The position numbers were made by a program, and so were the translations under genes. DNA of 64,000 nt. Origin: Schistosoma haematobium. Its lineage: Eukaryota > Platyhelminthes > Trematoda > Strigeidida > Schistosomatidae. Positions 1 to 12,460 of the stretch are shown in pieces (position 1 is the stretch's first letter; the number at the start of each line of letters is the position of its first letter). Location of the stretch: NCBI RefSeq assembly GCF_000699445.3, contig NC_067198.1, positions 41,471,691-41,535,690 on the forward strand, in the 5' to 3' direction. The notes under the pieces were generated by a model. It was not told the DNA's origin, did no database searches, and saw nothing but the letters and a program-made list of their open reading frames with translations.

Positions 1-290
1 TCTGTTAATCACTATCTTCCTCATTCACAGCCACTTTTGGCCAACTATTGTATAAATGTTATGTTCTATTTTATGGTACGTTGTGGTCTGTTTGATTGGT
101 ATATAAACCCCGTATGTTTGAGATAAATGATTCATATTGCAGAGGCTGAGATTGGTGTTCTAGACTTAACTGGCTGGGCTAGGCGGAAAGAAGGACCAAA
201 CAGGACTCTAGGCTGCTCGCACGTGTTTTACGCGTCATTGATCCGATCGATAAGTCACCGTTCTCTAATTGACGTTCACAAGTTATAACA
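1..290 (+). mobile_element. LTR family A, 3' part of a (solo?) LTR cut by window edge
   Basis: Matches the other family A LTRs (reverse complement of 21997-22481): shared blocks TATGGTACGTTGTGGTCTG and TATATAAACCCCGTATG (TATA-like), and the terminal AGTTATAACA. It ends in the CA of the typical TG...CA LTR boundary. The 5' part is outside the window. Confidence 0.75.
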
Positions 291-1234
291 ATATGCAACC
301 TAACTAACACAACTTAATAAACAACTCTCAAGAATCAATGTATACAAGTGTCAGTTATGTAGTTTCACTGTTTCTCATAGAAAACTGTGTGAATTTTGTA
401 TTAAGTTTATGGAGATTATTCAATTTAATTTTACTTAATCACATGAATATTTGAGTGAGGGTATTTGTATAGATAGACGCTTGATCTACATCATATTAGG
501 TTGATTTAAAACAGTTCAACTTGTTTTCTAAATGAAGTAATGATTTTTTAAATAGTTGAATTCATGAGTTGATTTAAACAAGACCACTATTGAACATCTG
601 GAAGCACTGAACTACCGTTTCGTTCTAGCATGAAACTCCTCAGCAGTGTGTATCCATGGTCCCTCATGTGGGACTCGATTTTAGTGTAAGCGAGAAATCT
701 GGAAATATTCGAGTTTTTTAGATAATCGTAAAAAAACTATTGTCATAAGGAATGAAATAATTAATTAGAATGAGCAGATTATGATTACGGAGTTCACTTT
801 TCAAATTTTATATCATTATCTTTGTTTAGAACACAGCTATGTATCAGGAAGCAATAGGCAGTGTTTTAGTTCTAGTCTAACGTTCTTCATCAGTGGGTCA
901 CCCAAACCCCTGGAGATATCAACGTCAAGGACTTTTGGCATTGAGGCGAGAGCTTATTAGTGAAATCTTCTGCTTTGCTTTTCTAACTTTAATCAATGAG
1001 TGGTGTTGCGTGACCATTATCCAATGCATTTGCTAAGTAACTGTCTCATTCTTAACAAGATTGCACTTTGTTGGTTACGGTTTTTTTTCAAAATTTAGAG
1101 AATTACCTATTGAAGTTAATCATTGATAATCATAAGTTGTTTGTTATTAAAAGTGTTTCTGTGTGGAATAGTTAGTTCACTTATGTTTGTTTCCGAATAT
1201 TTAGCTCTCCAGTTTTACAAATGCGAGAAAAGAT
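291..1234. other. no gene seen; degenerate SINE-2 piece at ~540-690
   Basis: A+T-rich. The stretch around 595-665 (GGAAGCACTGAACTACCG, then CTCCTCAGCAGTG) is a decayed minus-strand SINE-2 3' half. Nothing else is recognisable. Confidence 0.5.
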
Positions 1235-1362
1235 CCCGTGAACAGGATCGTCGATGCTCACTGCTGAGAAGTCCCACAATAGGACGAAACGGCCGTCTAG
1301 TCCTTCAAGGTTTTCAGTGGTGGTCTAACATAAATCAGCTCATGATCGCAATCAAATCTTAA
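1235..1362 (+). repeat. SINE-2, 3' half
   Basis: Begins at the post-tRNA segment (GATCGTCGATGCTCACTG) and contains the hammerhead region with one core change (CTGAGAAG for CTGAGGAG), stem II GTCC/GGAC and GAAACGG/CCGTC. It then runs into the family's 3' tail. Confidence 0.75.
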
Positions 1363-1431
1363 TAAATAAAAAAATGTGATTACAGGTAAATGAATTTTGA
1401 ATGTTCCATTTACAATAGTATTATAGAAATG

Positions 1432-1507
1432 TTCCAGGACAGATTGGGTTGGAGTATGCTGGTCGGTGGTCGATGCTCCACTAAGAGTAACAGGCGTAAG
1501 TATGTAA
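1432..1507 (+). mobile_element. SR2-type non-LTR 3' tip
   Basis: Short 5'-truncated copy of the SR2 3' end: CCAGGACAGATTGGG...GGAGTATGCTGGTCGG, ending AGTAACAGGCGTAAGT with a TAAG-like tail. Confidence 0.75.
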
Positions 1508-1659
1508 GTATATAAATGTTAATAAAAAACACCCCTTGCCGTGTTGAACACCATGCCTTCATCACTATAAAATGCTAATGAAACTAATAAGAAGACATAG
1601 TGAATAAACTGAATTACATAAAACTGCAAACATAACGTACTTTTCAACTGAATTACGAA

Positions 1660-2200
1660 ATCAGAGAGAGGTTTGGTGGAGATTGTAGTAATTTAATATT
1701 TGAATTAATCAGTCGGTTGAAGCTAGACCACTATGGAAAACCTAAAAGCATTAAACGGCCGTTTCATCCTAGTATGGTTTTCCATAGTGGCCTAGCTTTA
1801 ACTGACTCATGAATTCAATTATTAAATTATTACAATCTCGAAAACACCCCATCATATGCTTACTAGTGACGGCCTTCAAGAGTTATTTCCTGAAGTTCTA
1901 GTGAGAAGCCGTGAGCAGTGGAGTTCAACTGGTTCTATTGTGAGATAGCAATTCACTAAAGACAATGGTGGACGGTGACGCCATTTCATGGATTGATTGA
2001 AGTTAGATATCAACACGGTTGAATGCCAACTTAGTGGTCTAGTTATTAAGCGTTCGATCGCGAGACTGACAAGTCGTTGATTCAAATCTCTTGATGCAGG
2101 ATCGTGGATGCACACTGCTGAGAAGTTCTATATTAAGATGAAACGACAATCCAGTTCTTCCAAGTTTTTCATGGTAGTTCATAAATTCAATCATGATATA
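1660..2200 (+). repeat. SINE-2 palindromic end followed by a full SINE-2 copy
   Basis: 1660-1850 is a fold-back of the SINE-2 3' tail (minus half, then plus half, joined at AGTATGGTTTTCCATAG). From 1856 a full plus-strand copy follows: 5' block CTAGTGAC...GAGAAGCCGTGA, tRNA-like head with box A near 2035 and a decayed box B (GATTCAAATCTC), then a decayed hammerhead. Confidence 0.75.
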
Positions 2201-2253
2201 TTTCAACAACAACAACAACAAATAAAATTAAGTAAATAGCAACAATTACTTAC

Positions 2254-2457
2254 TGCATTTAAATCTTTATTTAAATGTAAAATTAAATGTGTAATATCAA
2301 ATGCTTTATCTATAGATCTATGTGATGATTGAAGATATTGTTGACACCATATTGTAGCATTTTGTTCAGCTTTTATATGAATAATAATAATATTTGTGAA
2401 AATATTAAAGAATATAATGAAATTCAATAGAATAATTGATGTACTTATCCTAATCAT
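2254..2457 (-). CDS. candidate coding exon, possible signal-peptide first exon
   Basis: Ends at a strong donor GTAAGT after a phase-0 codon. Read from ATG at 2457 it gives 68 codons starting MIRISTSIILLNFIIFFNIF, a hydrophobic stretch like a signal peptide. It then has AEQNATIWCQQYLQSSHRSI and DKAFDITHLILHLNKDLNA, which look like normal protein. Alternatively only 2254-2369 is an exon, entered through a weak AAAAG acceptor; that version enters in the phase left by w17 (G + CT = Ala). A+T-rich introns readily translate into Ile/Phe/Asn runs, so the signal peptide could be an accident. Product unknown. Confidence 0.35.
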
Positions 2458-2827
2458 AATTTTCTATTGAGACTAGATTTAATTCTATTACATCCAATGA
2501 TATTTAAGAATACTGTTTAATGTAAGTCGTCTACTATGGTATACAATTTCAATGGTTCTTCTGAATATGATTCAATGAATGATGAATATTGATGAATATA
2601 ATGTGAATAGTCCATATAATCTATGTTGAATAACTGTGTATTTAGCTCACAATTAATCGGTTGTGTATTTAACTTATATATATGAATTCAGAAATCCTGC
2701 TATTCATAACATCAGTATCTCAATACTCATTATTGATAGTTGCCAACTTAAAATGTATATTTTTTTATAAAAAAATTATTCATTGTTTAATTACCGGAAG
2801 TTATAATTAACTTTCGATGGTAATAGT

Positions 2828-2829
2828 TC

Positions 2830-2866
<37 letters not shown>

Positions 2867-2896
2867 TATTATTATTATTATTATTATTATTATAAC
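2828..2896. repeat. (TAA)n/(TTA)n palindromic microsatellite
   Basis: A run of TAA units switches in its centre to TTA units, forming a near-perfect A/T hairpin of about 30 bp per arm. Confidence 0.9.
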
Positions 2897-3112
2897 TGGA
2901 GTTAAAGTAACGAAAACATTCTATGAACAGCTATCAAAATTTCTCAGTTTTTATGTATATTTATATCTGTTTTGGCGAAATTAGACTGATTTATGGTTAA
3001 TAATATAAGTGTTTGTGAAATGAATTCACCATTCAATAAATACCATAAACTAATGATGTATATATATATATATGGTAACTGAGATAGTAATTAATCAATA
3101 TAACAGATTGGA

Positions 3113-3478
3113 CTCATGAGTCAGTTGAAGCTAGATCACCAGGGAAAACCTGGAAACACTGGACGGCCGTTTCATCCTAGTATGGGACTCCTCAGCAATG
3201 CGCATCCACGATCCCGCGCCCTACGAGATTCCAACCGAGGGCATATCAGTCTTGCGCGCGAGCACCTAACCATTAGACCACTGAGCTAATCGGCATCCAA
3301 CGGTGTTAATGTCTAACTTCAACCAATCCACGAAGTTGCGCCACCGAACACCACTGTCTTCAGTGAGTTGATATCTCTCAACAGACCTGGTTGAACTCCA
3401 CTGGTAACGGCTTCTCACTAGAACTCCAAGAGTAACTCTTGGAGTCAGTTACTAGTGAGCAGATGATTATTATCAGAA
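3113..3478 (-). repeat. SINE-2, near full length, minus strand
   Basis: Reading the minus strand: 5' palindrome CTCTTGGAGTTCTAGTGAG, body, tRNA-like head, then a hammerhead with intact CTGAGGA and GAAA (C11.1 changed to U, giving a G.U pair in stem II) and the tail. The box B equivalent (GGTTGGAATCTC) is mutated. Confidence 0.8.
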
Positions 3479-3655
3479 GGGGTTTCTGGAGATCTTAGAA
3501 TTTTCACAGATTGAAATCATGCACATTGCTGAGGAGTCCCATACTAGGATGAAACGGCCGTCCAGTGTTTCCAGGTTTTCCATGGTGATCTAGCTTTAAT
3601 TGGCTCATGATTTCAATCTGTGAAATTTCTAAAATCTCCACAAACCCCTTCTGAT
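3478..3655 (+). repeat. SINE-2 3' half with palindromic tail
   Basis: Starts with an inverted piece of the 3' tail (AAGGGGTTTCTGGAGATC) and then reads GCACATTGCTGAGGAG, GAAACGGCCGTCCAGTG and the tail to CCCCTTCTGAT. It abuts the minus-strand copy to the left. Confidence 0.8.
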
Positions 3656-5601
3656 ATTAATCAATATAAGTAGTCTAGTAAAAATCAGTTACTAAGATGA
3701 TAAATGTGTGTTTTTTTCTTCGTAAATGGTGGATATTTGTCTTCAATGTTTTTCTTTCTTAAAGGATCTTTGATACAGTTGATGAGAATGCTTCTATTTA
3801 ATTTAATAATTTATGTGCTATATTATAAGGTTTTCATGTATAGATGTGCCTGGTCCTACATTGTAGCTGACTGACTGATATTATGAGGATTGAAAAGCTA
3901 AAATATTTAAAAAAAAATTGATGGCAAAAATTTAAACTATTCAAAATGCTTCGATATAAGTAGTGAGTTTCTTTTTGAGTTGTTTTATCCGATGTTAAAT
4001 ATTGATTCATTGTTATGAATAGATCGTTGACCATCATGAAGTATAAATTATTCAAAAGTGATCGTTATCAATAATATAGCAACTCTCCTAAAATCAATTT
4101 CGATTATGATTAAACCCTCTTATTAACTTATTTAACAGATAATATTATTCGAATAGTAACAATTTGTCTATTTCTTTGTACTGTTATGATCACTTTCATA
4201 TCTGTTTAAACGTGTACGATTAATTACATGGCAGACTGTAGATAAAATGCTGATCGCTTAAATACCACTCAATAATTTAATCTCTTTCCCATTTATATAT
4301 GTACGCGAATGCTATCATTAGTCTTTGCCTTGCTTAGCTGAGCCTTATTCGATTTGATTATAAATTTGCCAGTGTATTTGCTCGCAAACACATATTAACC
4401 TTTATGCTTCAAATTCACTTGATGTACTTATAACTTTGTTGTCTATGCTATCCACTAATAAACTGTAGTTGCCGTTTCTTATTGCATTCTGATTTTAAAC
4501 ACTGTTGTGATTTATATTATAACGGCTACAAGGGTGATTGATTAATGATGCAAGGCTACTAATAAGTATGCAACACAAATGAACAAAATCAGGTTAGATT
4601 ACATTGGGTAAAATTTGTTTCTTAGGACGATCTTTTAAATGAGACATGGAATGATAAACACTTGAAGAGTTCCTAAGGGAACTGGATAAAGAAAACACTG
4701 GATTATTAAATACCTCTCCTCAAAATAAATGACATTCGTTAATTATGATTGTTGTGAAATGTGTGTCAAAAATAATCATTATTTATTAATTTATTTAATA
4801 TTATTGTTTCATTAAACGAGGACAAAAGGAATCAAAGAAATACATCGCATTGATTGCTTGCAATCAAGGAAAGCATTGAAAATAACCTTGTAATTTAAGA
4901 TAACTCATTGTTATATTCAGGAGAAATTAACGCCTAATATGTTAAGGAATTGATAAATCTTGCTCAATAAACGCTAGATTTGTTTCCTAAGCTCTTCTAT
5001 TAACCACCAGGCTAGAACTACACGGCGATTTGAACACGAGAGAAAAGGCATGAAATATGTAAGAAACACTTTACTTCAAAGGTTCATTTTTGTACAGAAA
5101 ACCTATGGTTTTCATGCTATTTTAGATGTTCTTGGGTTTCCCGAGAATTCTGGAATGCTACTAAACATAGTAACAGTTTAAGTAATCATCCAATCAGAAA
5201 TTTGACATGTGACTTTTCACTTTCTAGATAATTTTCTGGCAAGACTTCTAGTGAACTCTGATTGGATAAGATGCTTCTCAGTGTTTCCAGATCCTTTCTT
5301 TGCTTTTTTCGAAGAGTTTTTTTTAATCTTCCCAACAGGAATATAAACTTTGATTATTGTAATCTTATGATGAAATTCTTTTATGAAAACAATTCACTCG
5401 ACCTATTTTTCTAGATCCAATTATTTCTGTAAAACTCCAACAATTTAAATGAATTGCCAAATTTAGTCATAAATGTATTAAAGAAGTACGTATTTCAATG
5501 TTTCTGATTATACGAAATCTTATAAGAGTTTCTCTTAGATGACTATTGAACATTGACTATTTAACATTGTTTAAAAAACTAATAGTATACTACAACCTAC
5601 T
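3656..5601. other. no gene seen; LINE-B 3' tip at 3834-3885
   Basis: A+T-rich sequence without a convincing exon. 3834-3885 carries the LINE-B 3' end (GTGCCTGGTCCTAC, GTAGCTGACTGACTG). The rest is unassigned. Confidence 0.5.
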
Positions 5602-5975
5602 TGTTATGACTGTGAAAAAATGCTGCGGATTAAGGGGTAGCGAATTATTAATCGGGTCAAAGACGCGCAAACACGTAGAACAGCCTAGGGTCCTGATTGG
5701 TCTCGCTTCCCTGTCTAACCCAGCCAATTGAGTCCAGAACACAAGTCACAGCCTCGGATATATGAATCATTATATTTCAAACATACTTTGTTTATATACC
5801 AGTCAAGCAGACTACAACGTACCATAAAATAGGAAATAACACTGTACAATAATGGCCAGTAGGAAAATGACACGTTAAACAAATATTGACCAATAAGATG
5901 ATATCATTTCATGTCCAAGGATAGCATTAGGCTTAATAGGATAATTTTTGGGATATTTTCCTGAATATCCCAACA
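5602..5975 (-). mobile_element. LTR family A solo LTR
   Basis: TGTTATGACTG at the left, CCCAACA at the right. It shares blocks with other family A LTRs (CAGCCTAGGGTCCTGATTGG, the TATATACC region). Flanked by a perfect 5-bp duplication CTACT (5597-5601 and 5976-5980). No internal region, so a solo LTR. It is diverged toward its end. Confidence 0.85.
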
Positions 5976-7423
5976 CTACTAGATTTTACGGTTGTATGAA
6001 ATTAAAATATACTTTACTCGTAACCAAATAACTTAGACAATATAGAGAGATAATCTTATTAATTCTTATATAAGATTGTATTTGCTTTTCAGTGCTGCGA
6101 TAGGTAATATGAGTTGAGTTATCGAAAAATTATAATATTTTCTGAACTGAATATGTATTTGATTTGTTTTTTTTCACTTTACAAGGGGGCTGGTAAAGAA
6201 CATTGAGAATTCATAGTATATGTAATTGATTGATCTTGATGAGACAACCAATTGAACATAAGACGAATTCATTATTTGTTTTTTCTCTCTAAAATCAAGC
6301 TCCTCAATAGTATGCAACTATAACCCTAAATGAAATCAAACCAAAAAGTTCAACCATATCAAGCGTAAGATCGAAAGCGAAAAAGAATATTCAGGATGTA
6401 TTGCAAAGTGATTGCAGTTGAACATGTATACAATTGGATGAGCTAAGCGCTAAGTTAATATTTGGATACGAAAAAGAAAATCATTGTTTATGATAAATCG
6501 AAGAGAAAATGGAAAAGAATCGTGAACTGAAAAAAATCATACAGAATATGATGATGCACAAATAATGAAAATCATCATCATCAACATCATCATCCTCATT
6601 ATTATTGTTATTATTATTATTATTATTATATGTAATAAGACTTACATGGGGCACACTGTCATGTCGTATAATCATATTCAGTTATCCTGGTTATGTGTTT
6701 TAATCCGACCGCTTTTGTGTACTTCCTTTCAGGAGGGAGAGAGAGAAAGTGGGTAATAAATGATTGGAAACTGAAATTTCATGATTTCATTTTATCTTTC
6801 TTTGAATGTTTGTGATTTTTCTTTTTCACAAAAAACAATCACCATAGCAACTACATACAGGTTGATGAATATGAATGTAATTTATTTAATTCGATAAATT
6901 AACTTATAGAATAACATAAAATTCGATATGGGTCGATACGAAAAAACATTTTCAGAAAAAGTGAGAGGGGGCGGAAGGAATTTGCAAGATGACATTTAAC
7001 AGCCACTGTAGCAACGGAATATAAGTGAACTTTTTTTATTTATACATAATTTAGTATTATGTATTTACATATTAAACATAGAATTATACTTGGTGTGTAC
7101 CGGTTTATGAGAATCATTTGCATCTAATGTGAATGTATTGAAAAAAACATGTTAGTTATTGAAATCCAGATATTGTTTCGGAAGCAGTTATTGTTGAATT
7201 TACCTTTATCCTTCAATTGAGTATCAATAATGTCACAAGAACGAGTGTAATATTTACAAGCTATTCCTGAGACAATTTATTAATAGATTATTTTCATCAA
7301 CAGTGAGAAAGTTGATTTATCAAAGGATATGATCAACTATATTTAATCTCATCACAGTATTATTTTTTCCAAATCCCATGAATATACAATCTTTTTGCTG
7401 TTTGCAAGTATAGTGTGTAATAT
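5976..7423. other. no gene seen; ATC/TTA microsatellite at 6563-6632
   Basis: Unassigned A+T-rich sequence. A short (ATC)n then (TTA)n tract at about 6563-6632 explains the repetitive open frames there. Confidence 0.5.
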
Positions 7424-8325
7424 CACTGGAGTTCTAGTGAGAAGCTGTTACCAGTGGAGTTCAATCAGGTCTGTTGAGAGATATCAACTTGTGGTGGACC
7501 AGACGATATATAAACATAAAAAGTATCAACAAAGTTAATAAAAAGCAATAGTAATATTAATATATACAAGTTAAATGTTACAAATACAATAAAAATGGAA
7601 CTTCACTTAAGTTCACCCAAAATGATGCGTGTTCGGCTTGAATCTGGTACAATAAATCCACAATTATAGATGCTTGGTAATTCCAAACGTATCGATGAAC
7701 TCCCCAGTGGTGTAATCCAAAGTAAGGTATGGTGTATTCGCTATCACAGTCTATGAATGTAAATAATATTTGTTTGAGGTCTCAGTTAACTCAATCTCGA
7801 ATGAAAATAGAACGGGGAATGTGAGAGAAGCAGTGTATTTGTTAACCAACAACGATATGTCACGCTATGTAGTATCACAACGGAAAAAGTCTTCAAGGTC
7901 ATTTACTTAAACAACAGGTACAATCATTTAATGATAAATGTACACGCAATGAGAAATTGACAAAATAAATACAAATAATATTAAAAACTATTTACAAAAT
8001 AAGCTTGTCAGTCATATCTCCACAAACTCACTGAAGACAGTGGTGTACGGTGGCGCAACTTCGTGGATTGGTTGAAGTTAGACATTAACACCGTTGGATG
8101 CCGGCCGGCTCAGTGGTTTAGTTGGTTAAGCGCCTGGCGCGAGACTGATAGGTCTTGGGTTGGAATCTCCTAGGGTGCGGGATCGTGGATGCGCATTGCT
8201 GAGGAGTCCCATACTAGGATGAAACGGCCGTTCAGTGCTTCTAGGTTTTCCCTGGTGGTCTAGCTTCAATTGACTCATGATTTCAACCAGTGAAATTTCT
8301 AAAAATCTCCAGAAAACCCATTCTC
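7424..8325 (+). repeat. SINE-2 interrupted by a ~530-bp insertion
   Basis: The 5' block at 7424-7496 (GGAGTTCTAGTGAGAAGC) stops in the GTGAGATAGTAACTCACTG segment, and the element resumes at about 8030. The second part has a tRNA-like head (box A near 8110, box B mutated to GGTTGGAATCTC) and a hammerhead with intact CTGAGGA and GAAA, stem III ACGG/CCGT and U at position 17. The inserted 7497-8030 is not recognised. Confidence 0.75.
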
Positions 8326-8375
8326 ACACAATAATAGTTGAATTGTTTTCGTGTTCATGTCCTTGTATTGAACCG

Positions 8376-8582
8376 CTACTTACATAAGCAAAGATAGATG
8401 GTAGCTAGCATTGGAATCCAGGATGTGCGTTTCGTCCTATTTGGGGCTCGCCAGCTGGATGTACCTGCATCCTTGAGTTGATGTTCACGCCGGAATGCAG
8501 ATACATCTGGCTGAAGAGTTCCAAATGGGACAAAACTAGCGTCCTGGATTCCGCGGCTATCCACCATCCATCTATTCATATA
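8376..8582. repeat. Sm-alpha-type hammerhead repeat, palindromic copy
   Basis: Left half on the minus strand: GTACATCCAGCTGGCGAG, CCCCAAATAGGACGAAACGC, CATCCTGGATTCC, i.e. the schistosome hammerhead with A6 changed to G. Right half on the plus strand: GGCTGAAGAGTTCCAAATG then AAAACTAGCGTCCTGGATTC, with GAAA changed. Both ribozymes are therefore probably inactive. Confidence 0.8.
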
Positions 8583-8954
8583 ATGTATGTGCCGATAAGA
8601 GACTGATAGATTGCAGTCCTAAACATCAATGAGAAGATTCTAATAAACAATACAAATGAATTAACTTTACTTACATGGTTTACATTTTTGCATGGTTTAC
8701 ACTTTTAGTGCATATTTTAGGTATCTGTCGTTGTTATTAATTTGAAATTCAAGAAGTGTGCTGCTTCTCTATTAGTGTTTAACTGTATTTAGCTGATACA
8801 CTGGAAATAGAATGAATTTATAATAGAGTCGTGCATTGATGTTTTTGAGGTTTTAATGATATGTAACTCTAGTTTTACAACTGTTTCTTATTATTGGTGA
8901 TTGTATATCTGTTCATATAGGGTTGTAGAAAATGTCGAATTTCATTGAATTTAG

Positions 8955-9170
8955 ACTTGTACATTAATGGACCTCAGTCAGTGGTCTAGAGGTTAAGTGT
9001 TAGCATGCGAAAACGACAGTTCTGGATTCGATCTCCGGTTGTGGCGCTGTGTCTGGGATTATGCAACAGTGTATACACATGATCCTGTAACCGAAAATCG
9101 AATCCAGGACCTTCGTTCTTGTGCTCAAACGCCTACTCTCTAACCCACTGGGCCGGGACCTTAGTCTCAA
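8955..9170. repeat. tRNA-like fold-back repeat
   Basis: Plus strand has a box A-like CAGTGGTCTAGAGGTTAAG and box B-like GGATTCGATCTCC. The minus strand of the right half has GGGTTAGAGAGTAGGCG and GGATTCGATTTTC. Two tRNA-like heads point toward each other, as in the SINE families here. No hammerhead core is seen. Confidence 0.55.
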
Positions 9171-10095
9171 GGTCATGAGTGCGCACAGTTGTGAAGCAAC
9201 AGTTTGATTCTCTTAAGTTTTCAATGATTTTTTTAAATTGGTCGGTTTATGATTTCAATGAGGTTTTATCTATAAATAAGCAATAATATTGTGCTAAGAA
9301 TTCTATATTGTTATCAACATATTGAATAAAGCCACCATTAATAATCAATAATAATAATACAGTTTCCTGACTAGGTTTAAAATCATTTATAAGTTATTAG
9401 TTATTATTAATGGCTTTAGTTAATATCATATTTTTGGTAAAATATAGAATTCTCAGCACAAATCATGTCAACAAGTTTACGTTTCTTATTTCTTGATCGA
9501 TTCTGACAACAAATATTGAGTGATCGCCAGTTAGATGTTGGCGGTTAATAAATAAACATCTGAATAATGTTCATTCTTTTCAATGAATATTATCAGCCAC
9601 CATGATATCTCTGATTGTACTTTCTTGTAATTTGTACAGCGAAAGGTTATAAACAGGTTATAAGCGCTCCTGAAAAGGTTATACGATTAATAGACATAGT
9701 GATGTGTTAAAACAAACAAAAAACAGATGACTTGTTGAAATATCTAGATGACAGGTATAGATAGCCCAAATATTCAAGCAGGTCACCGATCAGCACCAAA
9801 ATAACCTACTATACATTTGCCTTTAACACGGAGAATTATCTATTTCAGTCAAGTCGTATTTTAAACCTCAAAAGTCCTAATAGAATTAGAGGTTTTAAAT
9901 CATGTTACAGGACGAAATCAGTTACGTAAACACTAAAAATCGTACATAATAAAAAGCACTAGTTTAGAATTCTTCAATAGTGTGCAATGACAACACTAAA
10001 CGATACTACGATCTCAGTGAGATCATCGTTGTGAAGTGATTAATTTCGACTCAATGATCTATAAATTCAAGATTTTGCTGTTGAACTAGATGTTT
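9171..10095. other. no gene seen
   Basis: A+T-rich, no recognisable exon, repeat end or RNA gene. Confidence 0.4.
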
Positions 10096-10100
10096 GTAAT

Positions 10101-10612
10101 TGTTAAAACTTGTAGCCTGTGTGCCCTGTTAATGTATATGTAATGACACCGCCAATAAGAGAGCAGTGAGTTATCTAACGGACCAATGACGCCTGAAAAC
10201 CGAGCGAGCAGTCTAGAGTACTTATCGGTCCTGCTTACTGCCTAGACCAGCCAGTTGAGTCCAGAACACCAATCTCAACCTCTGCAATAGGAGTCATTTA
10301 TTTCAAACATACTAAGTTAATATACCAACCAGACAGACCACATCGTACCATAAAATACAAAACAACTTTTGTACAAGTATTAGCCAAATAAGGCTGTGAA
10401 TGAGGGAGGTAGTAATTAATAGACAGAGCATAATTCAAGAACGATAAGTCGTATAATAATATTCCATAGATCAAAATAATACTCATAATAAGAGGGACAT
10501 GAATATGTATAGTTTAGTTATATAACAATTATACGATAAAAATATACGCATAGTAATGGTCCATAAATGGATCCTAAGAGTTACTATTCATTATGCTTAT
10601 CAGGACATAACA
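10101..10612 (-). mobile_element. LTR family A solo LTR (512 bp)
   Basis: TGTTAAAAC at left, GGACATAACA at right. Flanked by a 5-bp duplication GTAAT (10096-10100 and 10613-10617). Long similarity to 21997-22481 (GTCCAGAACACCAATCTCA, TAGTTTAGTTA, ATATACGCATAGTA). Confidence 0.88.
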
Positions 10613-10617
10613 GTAAT

Positions 10618-11885
10618 ATCGATTTAAAATAAGGAATATATGTGGATTATTTGTTTATCTGCACTCAAGTATATTGATATTTAGAGTCATCAATAAGTAC
10701 TTGCAAAGTAATTAATACAAATAAGTCCAATGCAAGAGTAACTAAATATAAACTTCATTTGACGAGTATATTTTTACTTTCAAGGTAAATATAAACTGTT
10801 TTGTAAGAGTTTTGATAATAACAGAGTTTCCAAGGCTTGTTGGGAGCTCGTAGCCTACTTTGATTACCGAGAGATAACCTTAAATCTTATCTTTCCGTTT
10901 AGGTTTTATGAAATTTGATTATCTATTTAACATCACAAAATAAATGCTCTTAACGAAGAATTCAGATTTTTAACGATTGCAAGTGTATTTCTGTAGTAGA
11001 TGAGAACAATTTATGGATAATATCAAGTATCTCTTACAAACTTCATCATTCCTTTATTCCTGTTATTATTAAAATTACTCTTTATTTACACTGCCGTTCT
11101 CTTCAATTCGATCTTCTCAATCTTTTTCTGATAAACATTTCACGTCTGATTAGTGTAACATACTACTTATATCTGTTAACACAGGAAGGAACATGAATTC
11201 GTTGTCAGATTTTCCAGTTGTTTTTCTAAATAAATCAATTGTTATGTAGAGATATTATCCAAATTAGGGAAACCTCGAATATACAAATGATAAGTTTGTA
11301 ATTATAAATGTGTATTTTTTGTAAGTAATAAACAATTACGACCGATTAGCTTTCTCTTTTCGAGACTAGATTCATGAATTTATTGAGAGGAATTGAGCAT
11401 CCAGAATCATATCTTAACTGACGAAAAGATAAAAACTTGGATGTCAGTTTATTTAAATGATAGCAGACTTGTTGATTAGATTGTAGACTAATGGTTCGAA
11501 TGAAGTTCAACATTGCTATTTAAACATTATCAAGGAATAAATGATCCATGCCTGAAAGTTCCAACCTATTCTCGAAACTTTGTAAGTTTTTTCTCTCCCT
11601 CTCTCTCTCTCTCTATTGTCATTGATTTGAACATTTCACAAGTCCCTCTAGTACATTAATTATTCTATAATATCCCTTTTTACCTTGCTATTATTCTTTT
11701 TTTTAAAAATCAAAATTCACACAGATTTTTATGTATAATATTTTATATACGAAAATATCTCCTTATGTTGTTTCTAAGGCGAAAAACCTTAATTAGTCTC
11801 TTCACTTTTTGAAAATTATTTTTTTTAAAATTTATTTTAGTGTTTAGACATTACAACTATTCAGCGTATATAATAGAATGAAGAT
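10618..11885. other. no gene seen; weak repeat at ~11060-11205; (CT)n at ~11590-11617
   Basis: About 11060-11205 resembles 40905-41060 (shared GTTCTC, TACTACTTATATC and an A/G-rich strand), so it is a degenerate dispersed repeat of unknown type. A short (CT)n tract lies near 11600. Confidence 0.4.
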
Positions 11886-12460
11886 GAGTTAAACACCTTG
11901 CTTAATACTCTTAGGGAAAATGGTTACCATGGTAAGTTTATAATTAAATATATGATTACGAAGGTGAGAATAGGCGAAATACAGACGGTGATTAAGAAAT
12001 CTATGTTCATGTACCTACAATTCAGAGCGGATGCGGCTGGTGAAATATTAACTCAGAGAACGACGATTAGTGTTTTCTACGCGCCCAATGGTGACAACGA
12101 GGCTAAAAGATGAATTACCTAGAATGATCACCTCATTTTGTATTTATCAGTTCAGCTGTTCCTATAGAGCAAGTTATATTGGCAGAAGCTCTAGGAATTT
12201 ACATTCTCGTGCTCGCGAATGCCTCCCAGCGCGGCTAAGTAAGGGTTTAGTGAAGAAAGTAAACACCTCAGTATTGGCCCATTTAATGCAACCTGGTCAG
12301 AGTTTCAGTATAAACTAATCCTTTTCAATTATTTATCGGGTCAGTCGATTTTGCCAAAGCTTGTCAGACTTAAAGTCGTTCAAACGGCTAAAGCAGTAGT
12401 CATCCGGATGAAGAAATCTGAGCTATGTGTACAAAACGAAATATCTTCAAATAGTGCAAA
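11886..12460 (+). pseudogene. Penelope-like element fragment with GIY-YIG endonuclease domain
   Basis: A first open stretch (11898-12113, containing IQTVIKKSMFMYLQFRADAA) passes by one frame change near 12070 to a second (12070-12318, containing TRPMVTTRLKDELPRMITSF). It then has CIYQFSCSYRASYIGRSSRN, a GIY-YIG nuclease core with YIGR. After a stop, another frame gives AIRMKKSELCVQNE-like residues, the usual C-terminus of Penelope-like elements. Penelope elements pair a reverse transcriptase with this nuclease; the reverse transcriptase is missing here. The 3' end abuts an SR2 fragment. Confidence 0.75.
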
